A stretch of 33,400 nt of DNA from Lachnospiraceae bacterium (GCA_024692715.1 JAILMH010000031.1:1-33400), one strand, 5' to 3'; shown: positions 22,509 to 30,991, numbered from the stretch's first letter. Notes: generated from the sequence alone by a model not told the origin. A program made the numbers and translations.

Positions 22509-23711
22509 ATGAAAAAGTTAGTTGCATTGGCTCTTTGCGTCACAATGGCATTCTCACTCAGCGCATGTGGCGGCTCAAGCGCATCAGACAACGCAGCATC
22601 AACAGCAACAGCAGGAAGCGAAGCAGGTGAGACAGCATCTGCAGCAGCTGACAGCGAAGCAGCATCTGACATGAAGGTTGCTATGATCACTGATTACGGT
22701 GATATCACTGATCAGTCATTCAACCAGACAACTTACGAAGAGTGTAAGGCATGGACAGAGGCAAACGATGTAGAATTCACATACTACAAGCCGGAAGGCG
22801 ATTCTACAGCAGATCGTGAAGCTATGATCGATAAGGCTTACGCTGACGGTTATAATGTGTTCGTACTTCCTGGATACGCATTTGCTGAAGCTATCACAAA
22901 TTCAGCTGATATGTATCCTGATGCTATGTATGTGGCACTTGATGTATCACAGGCTGATCTTGATTCAGCATCAGGTGAAGATGGATACACAAGAGACAAT
23001 GTATACTGTGCAGTATATCAGGAAGAGATCTCAGGTTATATGGCCGGTGTAGCTGCTGTAAAGATGGGCTACAAGAAGCTTGGCTTCCTCGGCGGTATGG
23101 CTGTTCCTGCAGTTATGCGTTTCGGCTATGGCTTTGTTCAGGGTGCTGACGCTGCAGCTGCAGAGCTCGGACTCAGCGATGTTGAAGTTAACTATGCTTA
23201 TGGTAACCAGTTCTCTGGTGATGCTGATATCACAGCAGCTATGGATACATGGTACCAGGGCGGAACAGAAGTTGTATTTGCTTGCGGTGGCGGTATCTGG
23301 ACATCAGCAGCAGAGGCAGCTGCAAAGGTTGACGGCAAGGTTATCGGTGTTGACGTAGATCAGAAGGCTACAATCGATGGCAAGTATGGTGATGGAATCA
23401 CTATCACATCTGCTATGAAGGGTCTTAAGGCTACAGTTGATACACTTCTTGACGCTATTAAGGCTGGTGAATGGGATCAGTACAAGGGACAGATTCAGAA
23501 CCTTGGACTTGTTTCTGGAGATGATGTTGAAGCTAACTACGTAGAGCTTCCTCTTGAGTCTACAGTATGGAATGATACATTCACAGTTGATGATTACAAA
23601 GAACTTGTAAAGAATCTGTTTGATGGTACTGTAACAGTATCAAGCGATGTATCTGCAGAAGAGCCTACAGCTTCAACAGCTAAGGTTAACTTCCAGGGTA
23701 ACATCAAGTAA
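22509..23711 (+). CDS. BMP-family nucleoside-binding lipoprotein
   Basis: This 400-residue extracytoplasmic lipoprotein captures substrate for the importer encoded downstream. The signal peptide ends in the lipobox LSAC and is followed by an Ala/Ser-rich linker. The BMP (PnrA/Med) fold shows MKVAMITDYGDITDQSFNQTTYE, the aspartate-containing start typical of nucleoside binders. LGFLGGMAVPAVMRFGYGFVQG and FACGGGIWTSAAEAA follow. Family members such as B. subtilis NupN and Treponema PnrA bind purine nucleosides. The exact nucleoside here is inference. The ribosome binding site AGGAGGG lies 5 bases before ATG 22509, and a longer reading from 22413 would start inside the promoter. Codon use is strongly biased. 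Confidence 0.9.
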   Translation: MKKLVALALCVTMAFSLSACGGSSASDNAASTATAGSEAGETASAAADSEAASDMKVAMITDYGDITDQSFNQTTYEECKAWTEANDVEFTYYKPEGDSTADREAMIDKAYADGYNVFVLPGYAFAEAITNSADMYPDAMYVALDVSQADLDSASGEDGYTRDNVYCAVYQEEISGYMAGVAAVKMGYKKLGFLGGMAVPAVMRFGYGFVQGADAAAAELGLSDVEVNYAYGNQFSGDADITAAMDTWYQGGTEVVFACGGGIWTSAAEAAAKVDGKVIGVDVDQKATIDGKYGDGITITSAMKGLKATVDTLLDAIKAGEWDQYKGQIQNLGLVSGDDVEANYVELPLESTVWNDTFTVDDYKELVKNLFDGTVTVSSDVSAEEPTASTAKVNFQGNIK

Positions 23712-23736
23712 TTTCAAGCTCTAAAAAATTGATTAA

Positions 23737-23774
23737 GGGGCCGGCAAATGCTATTTAATTTGTCGGCCTTATTT
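23737..23774 (+). terminator. Intercistronic hairpin 1 (partial terminator) after the lipoprotein gene
   Basis: An 11-pair stem (23739-23749 with 23758-23768, one G-U pair) ends in TTATTTG. The broken T tract suggests partial termination or 3'-end protection rather than a full stop. Confidence 0.6.
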
Positions 23775-23833
23775 GATACAATTATAAGTGTGCTGTGTAC
23801 TCATGGAGCTTCAGCACACTTATAGTTGTATCA
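23774..23833. repeat. 22-base near-perfect inverted repeat (intercistronic hairpin 2)
   Basis: The left arm 23774-23795 pairs with 23812-23833 over 22 bases with a single G-U pair, around a 16-base loop. Each arm contains AAGTGTGCTG or its complement. No T tract follows. It sits between the binding-protein and ATPase genes. The RNA would be a long stable hairpin that could block exonucleases or be an RNase III site. Confidence 0.85.
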
Positions 23834-23840
23834 TTTAGTG

Positions 23841-23868
23841 TGAGAGAAAAGCTTAATGCCTTCTCTCA
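23841..23868 (+). other. Intercistronic hairpin 3 before the ATPase gene
   Basis: TGAGAGAA (23841-23848) pairs perfectly with TTCTCTCA (23861-23868) around a 12-base loop. It ends 28 bases before the ATPase gene's ribosome binding site (23896-23900). Confidence 0.6.
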
Positions 23869-23907
23869 TGTTGTCGTGCAATAATATTTACAGATGGAGA
23901 AAAATAA

Positions 23908-25446
23908 GTGGATACACCATATGCTATTGAAATGCTTAATATAACTAAGCGTTTCCCGGGAATCGTCGCAAATGATAACATCACACTTCAGTTAAAGAAG
24001 GGTGAGATTCACGCACTGCTTGGAGAAAACGGTGCCGGAAAGTCAACACTGATGAGTGTACTTTTTGGTCTTTACCAGGCAGAAGAAGGTGTTATTAAGA
24101 AGGATGGAAAAGAAGTAAAGATAAACAATCCTAATGATGCCAATGATCTTGGTATCGGAATGGTACATCAGCACTTCAAGCTCGTACAGTGTTTTTCTGT
24201 TCTTGATAACATTATTCTGGGAGTTGAAACAACAAAGAACGGCTTTCTTCAGAAGGATGAAGCCAGAAAGAAGATTGTTGAGCTTTCCGATAAATATGGC
24301 CTTAAAGTGGATCCAGATGCAAAAATCTCTGATATCACTGTTGGTATGCAGCAGAGAACAGAAATTTTGAAAATGCTTTACAGAGATAATGAGATCCTTA
24401 TCTTCGATGAGCCTACAGCAGTACTTACACCGCAGGAGATCGAAGAACTTATGCAGATCATGAAGAGTCTTGCCAAGGAAGGAAAATCTATTCTCTTTAT
24501 TTCTCATAAGCTCAATGAGATCATGGAAGTAGCTGATCGATGCAGTGTACTTCGTCGTGGAAAATATATTGGAACAGTAGATATTAAAGATTCAACGAAG
24601 GAAAGCCTTTCAAGCATGATGGTTGGTCGTGATGTTAAGCTTGTGGTTTCCAAAGAAGAGGCAAAGCCTAAGGAGACTATACTTCACGTTGAAAACATGA
24701 CTGTTGCATCTAAGATGCATCATAACAATGCAGTAAAAAATGTAAGTTTCGATGTTCGCGCAGGTGAGATCGTCTGCATAGCCGGTATCGATGGCAATGG
24801 TCAGACAGAGCTCGTATACGGGCTTACAGGCCTTGAGCCGCTTGTTTCGGGAAAGATCGATCTTTGCGGAGAGGATATTTCAAAGCTTTCTATTCGTGAG
24901 AGAGCTAAAAATATGAGCCACATTCCGGAGGATAGACAGAAGCATGGTCTCGTGCTTGACTATTCTCTTGAATATAACATGATACTCCAGCGTTATTGGC
25001 AGCCGGAGTTTGTTAAGTGCGGCTTCCTTAGAAGAAAAAATATTAGAAAATTTTCAGATAAACTTATTAATGCTTTTGACGTCCGTTCGGGTCAGGGCTC
25101 GATCACCACAACAAGAGCTATGTCGGGTGGTAATCAGCAGAAGGCTATCATTGCCCGTGAGCTTGAAAAAGATCCTAAGCTCCTTGTGGCAGTTCAGCCT
25201 ACACGAGGTCTTGATGTCGGAGCGATAGAATATATTCACAGTCAGCTGGTTGCACAGAGAGATAAAGGCGCTGGTGTACTTCTTGTTTCACTGGAGCTTG
25301 AAGAAGTCATGAATGTTGCGGATCGAATCCTTGTAATGTACGAGGGTGAGATCGTCGGAGAGCTTGATCCGAAGAAGACCACTACTGAAGAGCTTGGTCT
25401 TTATATGGCCGGTGCAAAGAGAAATATCGGAGGTGCACGTTCATGA
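23908..25446 (+). CDS. Nucleoside ABC importer ATPase (two nucleotide-binding domains)
   Basis: This 512-residue cytoplasmic ATPase is NupO/YufO-like. Domain 1 has Walker A GENGAGKST, signature-region ITVGMQQRTEILKML and Walker B LIFDEPTAVLTPQE. Domain 2 has a degenerate Walker A GIDGNGQTE, signature MSGGNQQKAIIARE and the altered Walker B LLVAVQPTRGLDVGA, where Gln replaces the catalytic Glu. These changes are typical of BMP-linked importers. The start is GTG at 23908, with GGAGA 7 bases upstream; the next in-frame ATG (23932) has no such site. It ends in an ATGA overlap with the first permease gene. The three hairpins upstream probably make it less expressed than the lipoprotein. Confidence 0.92.
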   Translation: MDTPYAIEMLNITKRFPGIVANDNITLQLKKGEIHALLGENGAGKSTLMSVLFGLYQAEEGVIKKDGKEVKINNPNDANDLGIGMVHQHFKLVQCFSVLDNIILGVETTKNGFLQKDEARKKIVELSDKYGLKVDPDAKISDITVGMQQRTEILKMLYRDNEILIFDEPTAVLTPQEIEELMQIMKSLAKEGKSILFISHKLNEIMEVADRCSVLRRGKYIGTVDIKDSTKESLSSMMVGRDVKLVVSKEEAKPKETILHVENMTVASKMHHNNAVKNVSFDVRAGEIVCIAGIDGNGQTELVYGLTGLEPLVSGKIDLCGEDISKLSIRERAKNMSHIPEDRQKHGLVLDYSLEYNMILQRYWQPEFVKCGFLRRKNIRKFSDKLINAFDVRSGQGSITTTRAMSGGNQQKAIIARELEKDPKLLVAVQPTRGLDVGAIEYIHSQLVAQRDKGAGVLLVSLELEEVMNVADRILVMYEGEIVGELDPKKTTTEELGLYMAGAKRNIGGARS

Positions 25447-26588
25447 ACGAGAAACAGAAGAAAAGTATATGGAAAAATGACGGTTTCCAGTCAATACTTG
25501 CAGCATTATTCTGCATAATCGCAGGCCTTTTTGTAGGATACCTTGTGCTGCTCGCAATCAACGCAAAGGGTGCGGGTGAAGCAATTGTTACTATCATCAA
25601 GAACTTCTTTAACTATCCGACCAAGCCGGCTATGCTTAAATATCTTGGAAATACTCTTGTAAAGACTGCGCCGCTTCTCATGTGTGCGCTTTCTGTACAG
25701 TTCTGCTATAAGGTAGGACTTTTTAATATCGGTGCTGCAGGTCAGTACGTTGCCGGCGCAGGTGCATGTCTTTATCTTGCGCTCGCATTACACATGCCAT
25801 GGTATGTTTGTGCGATAGCTGCTATCGTCATCGGTGCAGTTGATGGCATGATCGTAGGGCTTCTTAAGGCATATGCCAATGTAAATGAAGTAATTGCCGG
25901 TATCATGCTCAACTGGATAGGCCTTTATACAGTGAACATGGTTCTCGGAACAGTTAAGGAGTCAACAAGTCCATATACACTTGCAATCGCATCTGAGAAT
26001 CCAAATGCGATAATGCCTTCAATGGGACTTAGTTCACTTTTTTCAAATAATAAATATGTTACGATCGCTATTCCACTTGCAGTAATCATCGCGATAGTTG
26101 TATGGGTTATCCAGGAGAAGACGGTTCTCGGATATGAGCTCACAGCTACAGGACTTAATAAGGATGCTGCCAAGTATGCAGGAATGAAGGAAAAGAAGAA
26201 CATTATACTTACAATGATGATCGGTGGAGCACTTGCAGGACTTGGTGCTGCATTCCTTTATCTTACAGGTTATGAGCAGTGGTCATGTACACAGTCATCA
26301 GTTCCGGCGATGGGATTTAACGGTATCGCAGCTACATTCCTTGGAGGACTTAATCCGATCGGAACGGTATTTGCGTCATACTTTATCCAGCATATTACAA
26401 GTGGTGGCTCGTACCTCGATAAGGGAATTTATCCTTCGCAGATATCTGACCTTATCTCATCAATTATTATTTACCTCTGCGGATTCGTACTTTTCTTTAA
26501 GTACTTTATGAATTCACGTGTCGCTGCAAAGGAAGAGAAGAATATTGCATCTAAGGCAGCAGCTAATAAGGAGGACGGTACAAAATGA
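25443..26588 (+). CDS. Nucleoside ABC importer permease 1 (NupP-like)
   Basis: This 381-residue membrane protein of the BPD_transp_2 family has about eight to ten hydrophobic helices. Recognisable stretches are VQFCYKVGLFNIGAAGQYVAGAGA, NVNEVIAGIMLNWIGLY, where the conserved NE-x-I-x-x-IMLNW is a hallmark of BMP-linked permeases, and MGFNGIAATFLGGLNPIGT. It pairs with permease 2 to form the membrane channel. It overlaps both neighbours by four bases. The charged C terminus after about residue 360 is cytoplasmic. Confidence 0.91.
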   Translation: MNEKQKKSIWKNDGFQSILAALFCIIAGLFVGYLVLLAINAKGAGEAIVTIIKNFFNYPTKPAMLKYLGNTLVKTAPLLMCALSVQFCYKVGLFNIGAAGQYVAGAGACLYLALALHMPWYVCAIAAIVIGAVDGMIVGLLKAYANVNEVIAGIMLNWIGLYTVNMVLGTVKESTSPYTLAIASENPNAIMPSMGLSSLFSNNKYVTIAIPLAVIIAIVVWVIQEKTVLGYELTATGLNKDAAKYAGMKEKKNIILTMMIGGALAGLGAAFLYLTGYEQWSCTQSSVPAMGFNGIAATFLGGLNPIGTVFASYFIQHITSGGSYLDKGIYPSQISDLISSIIIYLCGFVLFFKYFMNSRVAAKEEKNIASKAAANKEDGTK

Positions 26589-27523
26589 TATTATTAATTC
26601 AGTATACATTGATCTTTGCATCTGTACTGTGCCTTGTAGCGCTCGGCGGATGTTTTTCGGAGCACTCCGGTGTTATAAACCTCGGTCTTGAGGGTGTAAT
26701 GGTAATGGGTGCGCTTGGCGGTGCCCTTACACTTAAAAGTATGGCAGGTGCTTCGTATGTTGCGGTTGTTTTTGCGGTGATCATCGTATCAGCAATTTCA
26801 GGCCTGGTCTATACTGTTCTTCTTGGGGTGGCAAGTATCAACTTTAAGGCTGATCAGACACTTATCGGAACAGCTATGAACATTCTTGCAACTGCAGCAG
26901 CTACAGTTATGGTTAAAGCTATAAACATGGCTGAGAATCCAGATAACGTTTCTTCTACAGTCCAGTATGTAGAGGCTAAAAAAGCGTTTATAGTAATGAT
27001 CGGTAAGTTTGAATTTAACTGGTTTATGCTCGTGGCTATACTGGCACTGGTCATTTCATACGTTGTACTCTATAAGACAAGGTTTGGTCTTAGATTGAGA
27101 GCCTGCGGTGAGAATCCTCAGGCAGCAGATAGTGTTGGTATCAACGTATATAAGCTTCGCTGGGCTGGTGTTATGATCTCCGGAATCCTCGGCGGAATCG
27201 GTGGTATCGTTTATATCACAGCCGGAGTTTCAGAGTGGAAATTCGAGACAGGTGTTGCCGGATTTGGTTTCCTTTCACTTGCTGTTATGATCTTTGGTCA
27301 GTGGAAGCCTGTAAATATCGGTCTTGCAGCTTTACTTTTCGGATTTTTCAGAGCTCTTTCTAATGTCTACTCAGGATTTGATGTTCTTGCATCATTGAAC
27401 ATTCCAAGTTCTGTATATAACATGATGCCATATATCATTTCACTTCTGGTTTTGATGTTCACATCAAAGAACAGTGCAGCTCCAAAGGCAGAAGGTATCC
27501 CATACGACAAGGGTACAAGATGA
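26585..27523 (+). CDS. Nucleoside ABC importer permease 2 (NupQ-like)
   Basis: This 312-residue membrane protein is the shorter permease of the pair. The N-terminal CFSEHSGVINLGLEGVMVMGAL and later RLRACGENPQAADSVGINVYKLRW are hallmarks of this subfamily. GFGFLSLAVMIFGQWKPVNIGLAALLFG follows. It is the last gene of the operon and ends 18 bases before a terminator. Together with the three preceding genes it gives a complete importer (binding lipoprotein, ATPase, two permeases), arranged as in B. subtilis nupNOPQ. Confidence 0.92.
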   Translation: MILLIQYTLIFASVLCLVALGGCFSEHSGVINLGLEGVMVMGALGGALTLKSMAGASYVAVVFAVIIVSAISGLVYTVLLGVASINFKADQTLIGTAMNILATAAATVMVKAINMAENPDNVSSTVQYVEAKKAFIVMIGKFEFNWFMLVAILALVISYVVLYKTRFGLRLRACGENPQAADSVGINVYKLRWAGVMISGILGGIGGIVYITAGVSEWKFETGVAGFGFLSLAVMIFGQWKPVNIGLAALLFGFFRALSNVYSGFDVLASLNIPSSVYNMMPYIISLLVLMFTSKNSAAPKAEGIPYDKGTR

Positions 27524-27540
27524 TTTTGTAAAATCTAATT

Positions 27541-27576
27541 GAGGTTGATGGATTTTATCCATTAACCTCTTTTTTG
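27541..27576 (+). terminator. Terminator of the nucleoside importer operon
   Basis: GAGGTTGATGG (27541-27551) pairs with CCATTAACCTC (27559-27569), one G-U pair, followed by Ts. Confidence 0.93.
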
Positions 27577-27585
27577 TTTTTTAAA

Positions 27586-27614
27586 GTGACATCGTGTAAA
27601 AAATGGGATAAAAT
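27586..27614 (+). promoter_or_regulatory. Promoter of ddh
   Basis: GTGACA (27586-27591) and TAAAAT (27609-27614) are 17 bases apart, just after the preceding terminator. The leader before the ATG at 27652 is about 30 bases. Confidence 0.65.
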
Positions 27615-27651
27615 GTAGCATGAATTAAAAAAAGAAAGGAATAATACATAC

Positions 27652-28638
27652 ATGAGTACAAGAATTGGTATCCTTGGATATGGTAATCTTGGAAGAGGAA
27701 CAGAGCTTGCAGTTAAGGAAGCACCTGATATGGAGCTTGCAGCAGTGTTTACAAGAAGAGATCCATCAACAGTAAAGATTCTTACAGAGGGAGTTCCTGT
27801 AGTAAATACAAAAGATATAGAAGAGTGGAAGGATAAGATAGATGTATTGATCATCTGCGGAGGTTCAGCAACAGATCTTCCTGTCATGACTCCAAAGTAT
27901 GCAGAAATGTTTAACTGCATCGATAGCTTTGATACACACGCAAGAATACCGGAGCACTTTGCAAACGTAGATGCAGCTGCAAAGAAGGCAGAAAAGGTAG
28001 CTATCATTTCATGCGGATGGGATCCGGGAATGTTCTCTCTTAATAGAGTATATGCTAACGCTATCCTTCCGGATGGAAAGGATTATACATTCTGGGGCAA
28101 GGGTGTTTCGCAGGGACATTCAGATGCAGTACGCCGTATTGACGGAGTTAAGAACGCCAAGCAGTACACAATTCCTGTTGAAAGTGCTCTTGAGGCAGTT
28201 AGAAATGGCGAAAATCCAGAGCTTACTGTAAGACAGAAGCACACAAGAGAGTGCTTTGTTGTTGCTGAGGAAGGTGCTGATCTCGCCCGTATCGAGAAAG
28301 AGATCAAAGAAATGCCTAACTACTTTGATGAGTACGATACAACTGTACATTTCATCAGTGAAGAAGAGTTCAATAAGAATCATCAGGGAATGGCCCATGG
28401 CGGATTTGTATTCCGTTCAGGTAAGACGGGTGTTAATAAAGAGCACAATCACATTATAGAATATAGCCTTAAGCTTGATTCAAACCCGGAATTTACAACA
28501 AATGTACTCGTTGCCTATGCAAGAGCAGCATTTCGTATGTATAAAGAGGGCATGAAGGGCTGTAAGACAGTTCTTGATATTGCTCCTGCATATCTTTCAG
28601 AAAAGAGCGGAGAAGAGCTTAGAGCACACCTTCTTTAA
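27652..28638 (+). CDS. ddh: meso-Diaminopimelate D-dehydrogenase
   Basis: This 328-residue NADPH-dependent enzyme converts tetrahydrodipicolinate, ammonia and NADPH directly to meso-diaminopimelate, the precursor of lysine and of peptidoglycan cross-links. The Rossmann motif GILGYGNLGRG is at 6-16. Substrate-site stretches typical of Ddh are visible: CGGSATDLPVMTP, SFDTHARIPEH, SCGWDPGMFSLNR and WGKGVSQGHSDAVRRIDGV. The length is close to Corynebacterium Ddh (320). The ribosome binding site AGAAAGGA is at an unusually long 11 bases from the ATG, but the family-typical N terminus supports this start. It is a single-gene unit with its own promoter and terminator. Ddh bypasses the acylated branches of the pathway and is known in several Clostridia. 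Confidence 0.94.
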   Translation: MSTRIGILGYGNLGRGTELAVKEAPDMELAAVFTRRDPSTVKILTEGVPVVNTKDIEEWKDKIDVLIICGGSATDLPVMTPKYAEMFNCIDSFDTHARIPEHFANVDAAAKKAEKVAIISCGWDPGMFSLNRVYANAILPDGKDYTFWGKGVSQGHSDAVRRIDGVKNAKQYTIPVESALEAVRNGENPELTVRQKHTRECFVVAEEGADLARIEKEIKEMPNYFDEYDTTVHFISEEEFNKNHQGMAHGGFVFRSGKTGVNKEHNHIIEYSLKLDSNPEFTTNVLVAYARAAFRMYKEGMKGCKTVLDIAPAYLSEKSGEELRAHLL

Positions 28639-28657
28639 TTTCATAATGATCGTAGAT

Positions 28658-28692
28658 AGGAAGAACGGCCTTAGAGTCGTTCTTCTTTTTTT
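28658..28692 (+). terminator. Terminator of ddh
   Basis: GAAGAACG (28660-28667) pairs with CGTTCTTC (28678-28685), extended inward by G-U and C-G pairs, and is followed by a run of Ts. Confidence 0.92.
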
Positions 28693-28713
28693 GTAAAATT
28701 TTTAAAACACCCG

Positions 28714-28742
28714 TTGACAAAATATATTTTATGCAATATAAT
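28714..28742 (+). promoter_or_regulatory. Perfect consensus promoter of the peroxidase gene
   Basis: TTGACA (28714-28719) and TATAAT (28737-28742), both perfect, are separated by exactly 17 bases. The AT-rich leader before the ATG at 28810 is about 60 bases. Confidence 0.93.
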
Positions 28743-28809
28743 TTTATCAAATAAAACGAAAGAAATTTCCTACAAAAACCGAGATATAAACAAATGGAGG
28801 ATAACAAAC

Positions 28810-29355
28810 ATGAGCAAGATCTATGATTTTTCAGTAACACGTCCATCAGGTGAGGAATACTCACTTAAGGCTCTTGAAGGTAAGGTTGCGATCATTGTGA
28901 ACACAGCTACAGGATGTGGATTTACACCACACTACGAGCCACTTGAGAAGATGTATGAGCAATTCCACGACAAGGGACTTGAGATCATCGATGTACCTTG
29001 TAATCAGTTTGCAGGACAGACACCGGGAACTGATGATGAGATTCACGAGTTCTGCCAGCTCAACTACAAGACACAGTTCCCGCAGATGAAGAAGTCTGAT
29101 GTAAACGGTGAGAATCAGCTTCCTGTTTTCAAATATCTTAAGGAACAGAAGGGCTTTGAAGGCTTCGGCGAAGGCGAAATGGCAGGTTTCATGGATGATA
29201 TGTTGAAGAAGATGGACCCTGACTATGCGAAGAACCCTGATATCAAGTGGAACTTCACAAAGTTCGTCATCGACAGAGAAGGAAAGGTTGTAGCCCGTTT
29301 CGAGCCAACAGCAGATATGGCAGAGGTTCAGAAGTGCGTTGAATCACTTATCTGA
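28810..29355 (+). CDS. Glutathione peroxidase-family protein (two-cysteine, probably thioredoxin-dependent)
   Basis: This 181-residue cytoplasmic peroxidase reduces hydrogen or organic peroxides. Peroxidatic C36 lies in NTATGCGFTPHYEPLE. Q70 lies in CNQFAGQTPGT, 34 residues later as in known enzymes, and the Trp-Asn pair is in KWNFTKF. A second cysteine, C82 in HEFCQLNYKTQFP, sits where thioredoxin-dependent members have the resolving cysteine, so reduction by thioredoxin rather than glutathione is likely. It uses Cys, not selenocysteine (TGT codon). The start at 28810 has GGAGGA 8 bases upstream; a longer reading would begin in the promoter. It is a single-gene unit with a consensus promoter, suggesting strong constitutive expression. 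Confidence 0.93.
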   Translation: MSKIYDFSVTRPSGEEYSLKALEGKVAIIVNTATGCGFTPHYEPLEKMYEQFHDKGLEIIDVPCNQFAGQTPGTDDEIHEFCQLNYKTQFPQMKKSDVNGENQLPVFKYLKEQKGFEGFGEGEMAGFMDDMLKKMDPDYAKNPDIKWNFTKFVIDREGKVVARFEPTADMAEVQKCVESLI

Positions 29356-29390
29356 GCATAAGTAAATAAAATTGACATAGCTTTACACAC

Positions 29391-29430
29391 AAAAGACTGC
29401 AGTCCGGTTCAGCGGATCTGCGGTCTTTTT
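29391..29430 (+). terminator. Terminator of the peroxidase gene
   Basis: GACTGCAG-TCCG pairs with CGGA-TCTGCGGTC (29395-29406 with 29413-29425), with one G-U pair and a bulged base, flanked by AAAA and TTTTT. Confidence 0.88.
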
Positions 29431-29454
29431 GTTATTGTCCGAGAGACATACATC

Positions 29455-29483
29455 TTGACTTCAACGTATCACATTGATAAAAT
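29455..29483 (+). promoter_or_regulatory. Promoter of the symporter gene
   Basis: TTGACT (29455-29460) and TAAAAT (29478-29483) are 17 bases apart, with TGA in front of the -10 (extended -10). The start codon at 29524 is about 34 bases downstream of the probable transcription start. Confidence 0.75.
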
Positions 29484-29523
29484 TGTTAAGGCTATAAGTA
29501 AAAAAATTAAAAGGAAGTATGTT

Positions 29524-30930
29524 ATGCTGTCAGCAATAGAGCAGATCAATGATGTTTTGAATGGATTTATATGGGGAGTTCCGGCTATGGTGTGTATAAT
29601 AGGAGTCGGGCTCTATATGAGCTTCAGAACAGGATTTATACAGATAAGAAAGTTCACTTATGCCTTGAAAGTCACACTAGGACGAATGTTCAGCAAGACA
29701 GAGGCAAAGCAGGGATCTATCACACCGTTTCAGGCGGTATGCACAGCACTGGCGGCGACGATAGGAACCGGAAATATAGCTGGTGTGGCAGGTGCGATAG
29801 CCCTCGGAGGACCGGGAGCGATCTTTTGGATGTGGTGCTCAGCATTGCTTGGAATGTGCACAAAGTTTACAGAGGTTACACTTGCTGTAAGATACAGAGA
29901 AAAAAATAAAGCCGGAGAATATGTCGGAGGACCGATGTACTACATAAAAAACGGCCTTTCAAAGAAATGGGGCTGGCTTGCGATAGTATATTCTATCCTT
30001 GGAATATTCACGGTTTTCGGAACAGGAAATGCGACTCAGGTTAATACTATAACGGCGGCTATCAATCAGGCACTTACAAATTATGGAGTTGTGAGCGAGG
30101 CGCAGCTTCCGGGTGTTAAGATAGCGATTGGCGTGATAATCGCTGTACTTGTAGCACTTATCCTTATCGGTGGTGTTAAGAGGATAGGAAATGTCACAGA
30201 AAAGCTCGTTCCTTTCATGGCGCTTTTTTATGTGCTGCTTTCGCTTGGAGTGATATTCATGAACCTCGAGCGGGTACCCGGGGTATTTGCTTCGATAATA
30301 GAGGGAGCATTCAGCCCTTCGGCAGTAACAGGCGGAATGGTCGGAAGCATATTCTTAAGCCTTAAAAAGGGCGTTTCGAGAGGAATCTTTTCAAATGAGG
30401 CCGGACTTGGTACAGGCTCTATAGCCCATGCCTGTGCGGATACAGACCAACCGGTAAAGCAGGGATTCTTCGGAGTGTTTGAAGTCTTTGCGGATACGAT
30501 CGTCGTTTGTACGCTCACAGCACTTGTCATTCTCTGCAGCGGTGTTACAGTAAATTACGGAAGTGCGGCAGGAGCAGAGCTTACAATAAGCGGCTTTACA
30601 TCCACCTACGGAAACTGGGTTTCAATTTTCACAGCGGTTGCTATGTGCTGTTTCGCATTCTCAACTATTCTCGGCTGGGGACTTTATGGTATGAGATGCG
30701 TAGAGTATGTGTTTTCATCAAAGTTTACAAAGCCGTTCCTTGTGATATATTCACTTGTAGCAATAGCAGGTGCGACAATGGATCTCGGACTTATCTGGAA
30801 TATTTCAGATACTTGTAACGGGTTCATGGTGATTCCTAACCTCATCGCTGTTTTCCTGCTTGGCGGAAAAGTGGTTAGAATGGTAAAAGAGTTTTTCGGG
30901 AGCGAAGCAGCCGATAAGGCTGAAGCCTGA
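29524..30930 (+). CDS. Sodium:alanine/glycine symporter (AGCS family)
   Basis: This 468-residue integral membrane protein has about ten or more hydrophobic helices. It imports a small amino acid such as alanine or glycine with Na+. Family hallmarks are SFRTGFIQIRKF near the N terminus, the Na+/substrate region FQAVCTALAATIGTGNIAGVAGAIALGGPGAIFWMW, GGPMYYIKNGL, FSNEAGLGTGSIAHACADT and FAFSTILGWGLYG. The start at 29524 has AAGGAAG 6 bases upstream. An upstream in-frame TTG (29455) is part of the -35 box and cannot be the start. It is a single-gene unit with its own terminator. Amino-acid specificity cannot be read from the sequence. Confidence 0.93.
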   Translation: MLSAIEQINDVLNGFIWGVPAMVCIIGVGLYMSFRTGFIQIRKFTYALKVTLGRMFSKTEAKQGSITPFQAVCTALAATIGTGNIAGVAGAIALGGPGAIFWMWCSALLGMCTKFTEVTLAVRYREKNKAGEYVGGPMYYIKNGLSKKWGWLAIVYSILGIFTVFGTGNATQVNTITAAINQALTNYGVVSEAQLPGVKIAIGVIIAVLVALILIGGVKRIGNVTEKLVPFMALFYVLLSLGVIFMNLERVPGVFASIIEGAFSPSAVTGGMVGSIFLSLKKGVSRGIFSNEAGLGTGSIAHACADTDQPVKQGFFGVFEVFADTIVVCTLTALVILCSGVTVNYGSAAGAELTISGFTSTYGNWVSIFTAVAMCCFAFSTILGWGLYGMRCVEYVFSSKFTKPFLVIYSLVAIAGATMDLGLIWNISDTCNGFMVIPNLIAVFLLGGKVVRMVKEFFGSEAADKAEA

Positions 30931-30954
30931 AAATACATAAGATTAAAGATTTAA

Positions 30955-30991
30955 GGCAGATTTCTAAAATTTTAGAAATCTGTCTTTTTTT
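30955..30991 (+). terminator. Terminator of the symporter gene
   Basis: A long, nearly perfect palindrome (GGCAGATTTCTAA to TTAGAAATCTGTC, 30955-30984) is followed by seven Ts. Confidence 0.93.

Noticed and set aside
23774-23833. Insertion sequence or transposon ends
   Set aside because: The arms are only 16 bases apart with nothing encoded between them, so this is an RNA hairpin or at most a small repeat element.
29372-29377. TTGACA after the peroxidase gene
   Set aside because: No -10 lies 16-18 bases downstream, where the terminator hairpin begins; the symporter has a better promoter at 29455-29483.
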